Positions 59,472 to 59,741 of a stretch of 59,741 nt of DNA are shown piece after piece. The first letter of the stretch is position 1, and each line of letters starts with the position of its first letter. The stretch is from Acidovorax soli. Lineage in GTDB: Bacteria; Pseudomonadota; Gammaproteobacteria; Burkholderiales; Burkholderiaceae_C. The stretch lies in the NCBI RefSeq assembly GCF_900107605.1, contig NZ_FNQJ01000023.1, forward strand, positions 1 to 59,741, read 5' to 3'. A program made the translations under genes and the position numbers. The notes under the pieces were generated by a model, which saw only the letters and a list, made by a program, of their open reading frames with translations, ran no database searches and was not told where the DNA came from.

Positions 59472-59663
59472 ATGAAAAAATTAGTCAGAATATTGACCGT
59501 ACTATTTATCACCGTATTGGTGGCATGCGGTGGCGGTGGTGGTAACCCGGGAACAACAGGTTCTGGTGGGGGGAGTACGGGTGGTACGGGTGGTGCGTCG
59601 GCTCTAGCAATTAGTGTTGCATTGCTCAATGCTTCCGGCCAGGCAGGGCGGATTCAAAAGTGA
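59472..59663 (+). pseudogene. Lipoprotein gene cut short by an IS30-type element
   Basis: A signal peptide with lipobox LVAC, then a Gly/Thr/Ser-rich linker (GGGGGNPGTTGSGGGSTGGT) and the start of a domain (ALAISVALLNASGQ). The frame then enters sequence of another kind (RIQK, stop at 59663). In related bacteria such N-termini lead into long Ig-like (Big) repeat lipoproteins. Here the body is missing after about residue 58, where the IS begins, so it is probably not functional. Confidence 0.65.
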
Positions 59664-59741
59664 AGTGCAACACCTGCCAACCTGTAAGGTCAGCAGATGC
59701 ACTCCTCCCCTTCGCAGTACCGCCAGCTCCAGCCTGAAGAC
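59650..59741 (+). mobile_element. Left end of an IS30-family insertion sequence
   Basis: From about 59650 the sequence (GATTCAAAAGTGAAGTGCAA) looks like an IS30-type terminal repeat and leads directly into the transposase start. The exact border and target duplication cannot be set because the other end is outside the window. Confidence 0.6.
59697..59741 (+). CDS. 5' end of an IS30-family transposase gene
   Basis: Fifteen codons, MHSSPSQYRQLQPED, are present before the window ends. The Y-x-x-L-x-x-E-x pattern opens the HTH region of IS30-type transposases. AAGGT (59686-59690) lies 6 bases upstream of the ATG as a ribosome binding site. Confidence 0.6.
   Translation, partial: MHSSPSQYRQLQPED

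Overview
The window looks like chromosome of a high-GC betaproteobacterium of the order Burkholderiales, most likely an Acidovorax-like member of the Comamonadaceae. This rests on recognisable gene families and local gene orders: ahcY-tlyA-metF, mrcA next to pilMNOPQ, cytochrome c4-resB-ccsA, a Bug-type binding protein and rplM-rpsI. It also rests on small hairpin repeats typical of that family. No search was run, so genus is an inference. Both edges fall inside insertion sequences (IS5-type transposase start on the left, IS30-type on the right), so the window may be one whole draft contig that ended at repeats.

Layout. 0.1-7.2 kb is a nitric oxide reductase locus: norC-norB-norQ-polyferredoxin-norD on the minus strand and norE-norF diverging. 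The shared promoter holds a perfect FNR/DNR-type box abutting a 25-bp NsrR-like palindrome. 7.3-14.6 kb holds PPK2, a Bug-type binding protein, a HAD phosphatase with release factor 3, and a winged-helix/TPR regulator facing a truncated haemoglobin and a methyltransferase. 15.7-19.3 kb is a methyl-cycle block (SAH riboswitch, ahcY, tlyA, metF). 19.4-24.9 kb carries rlpA, rlmJ, a Ser/Thr kinase, rplM-rpsI and erpA. 24.9-29.1 kb carries anmK and an M23 peptidase separated by a 268-bp MITE-like element, then tyrS. 29.2-38.8 kb carries a LysR regulator, glmU, a MASE2-GGDEF cyclase, cbpAM, an Lrp regulator, glmS and a NadM-Nudix fusion. 38.9-43.9 kb carries metK with a SAM-II-like riboswitch, two LpxL-type acyltransferases, an alpha/beta hydrolase and engB. 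44-50 kb is a cytochrome c block (c4, ResB, CcsA) followed by msrPQ. 50-51.6 kb carries a diiron metallo-beta-lactamase-fold protein behind a second perfect FNR box, then lptM and cyaY. 51.7-59.5 kb carries PBP1A and the type IV pilus operon pilMNOPQ, ending in a lipoprotein gene cut by an IS30-type element.

Themes. Nitric oxide and low-oxygen physiology recurs (nor genes, globin, diiron protein, two FNR-type boxes). S-adenosylmethionine metabolism is split between two riboswitch-controlled loci: metK (SAM-II-like, predicted off-switch) and ahcY (SAH, on-switch). UDP-GlcNAc and wall metabolism is represented by glmS, glmU, anmK, M23, rlpA and PBP1A. The most unusual items are the metK leader, whose predicted folding hides both the ribosome binding site and the start codon, the MITE-like element that splits the M23-anmK pair, and the hairpin repeats that supply or overlap stop codons. 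No tRNA, rRNA or CRISPR array was seen.
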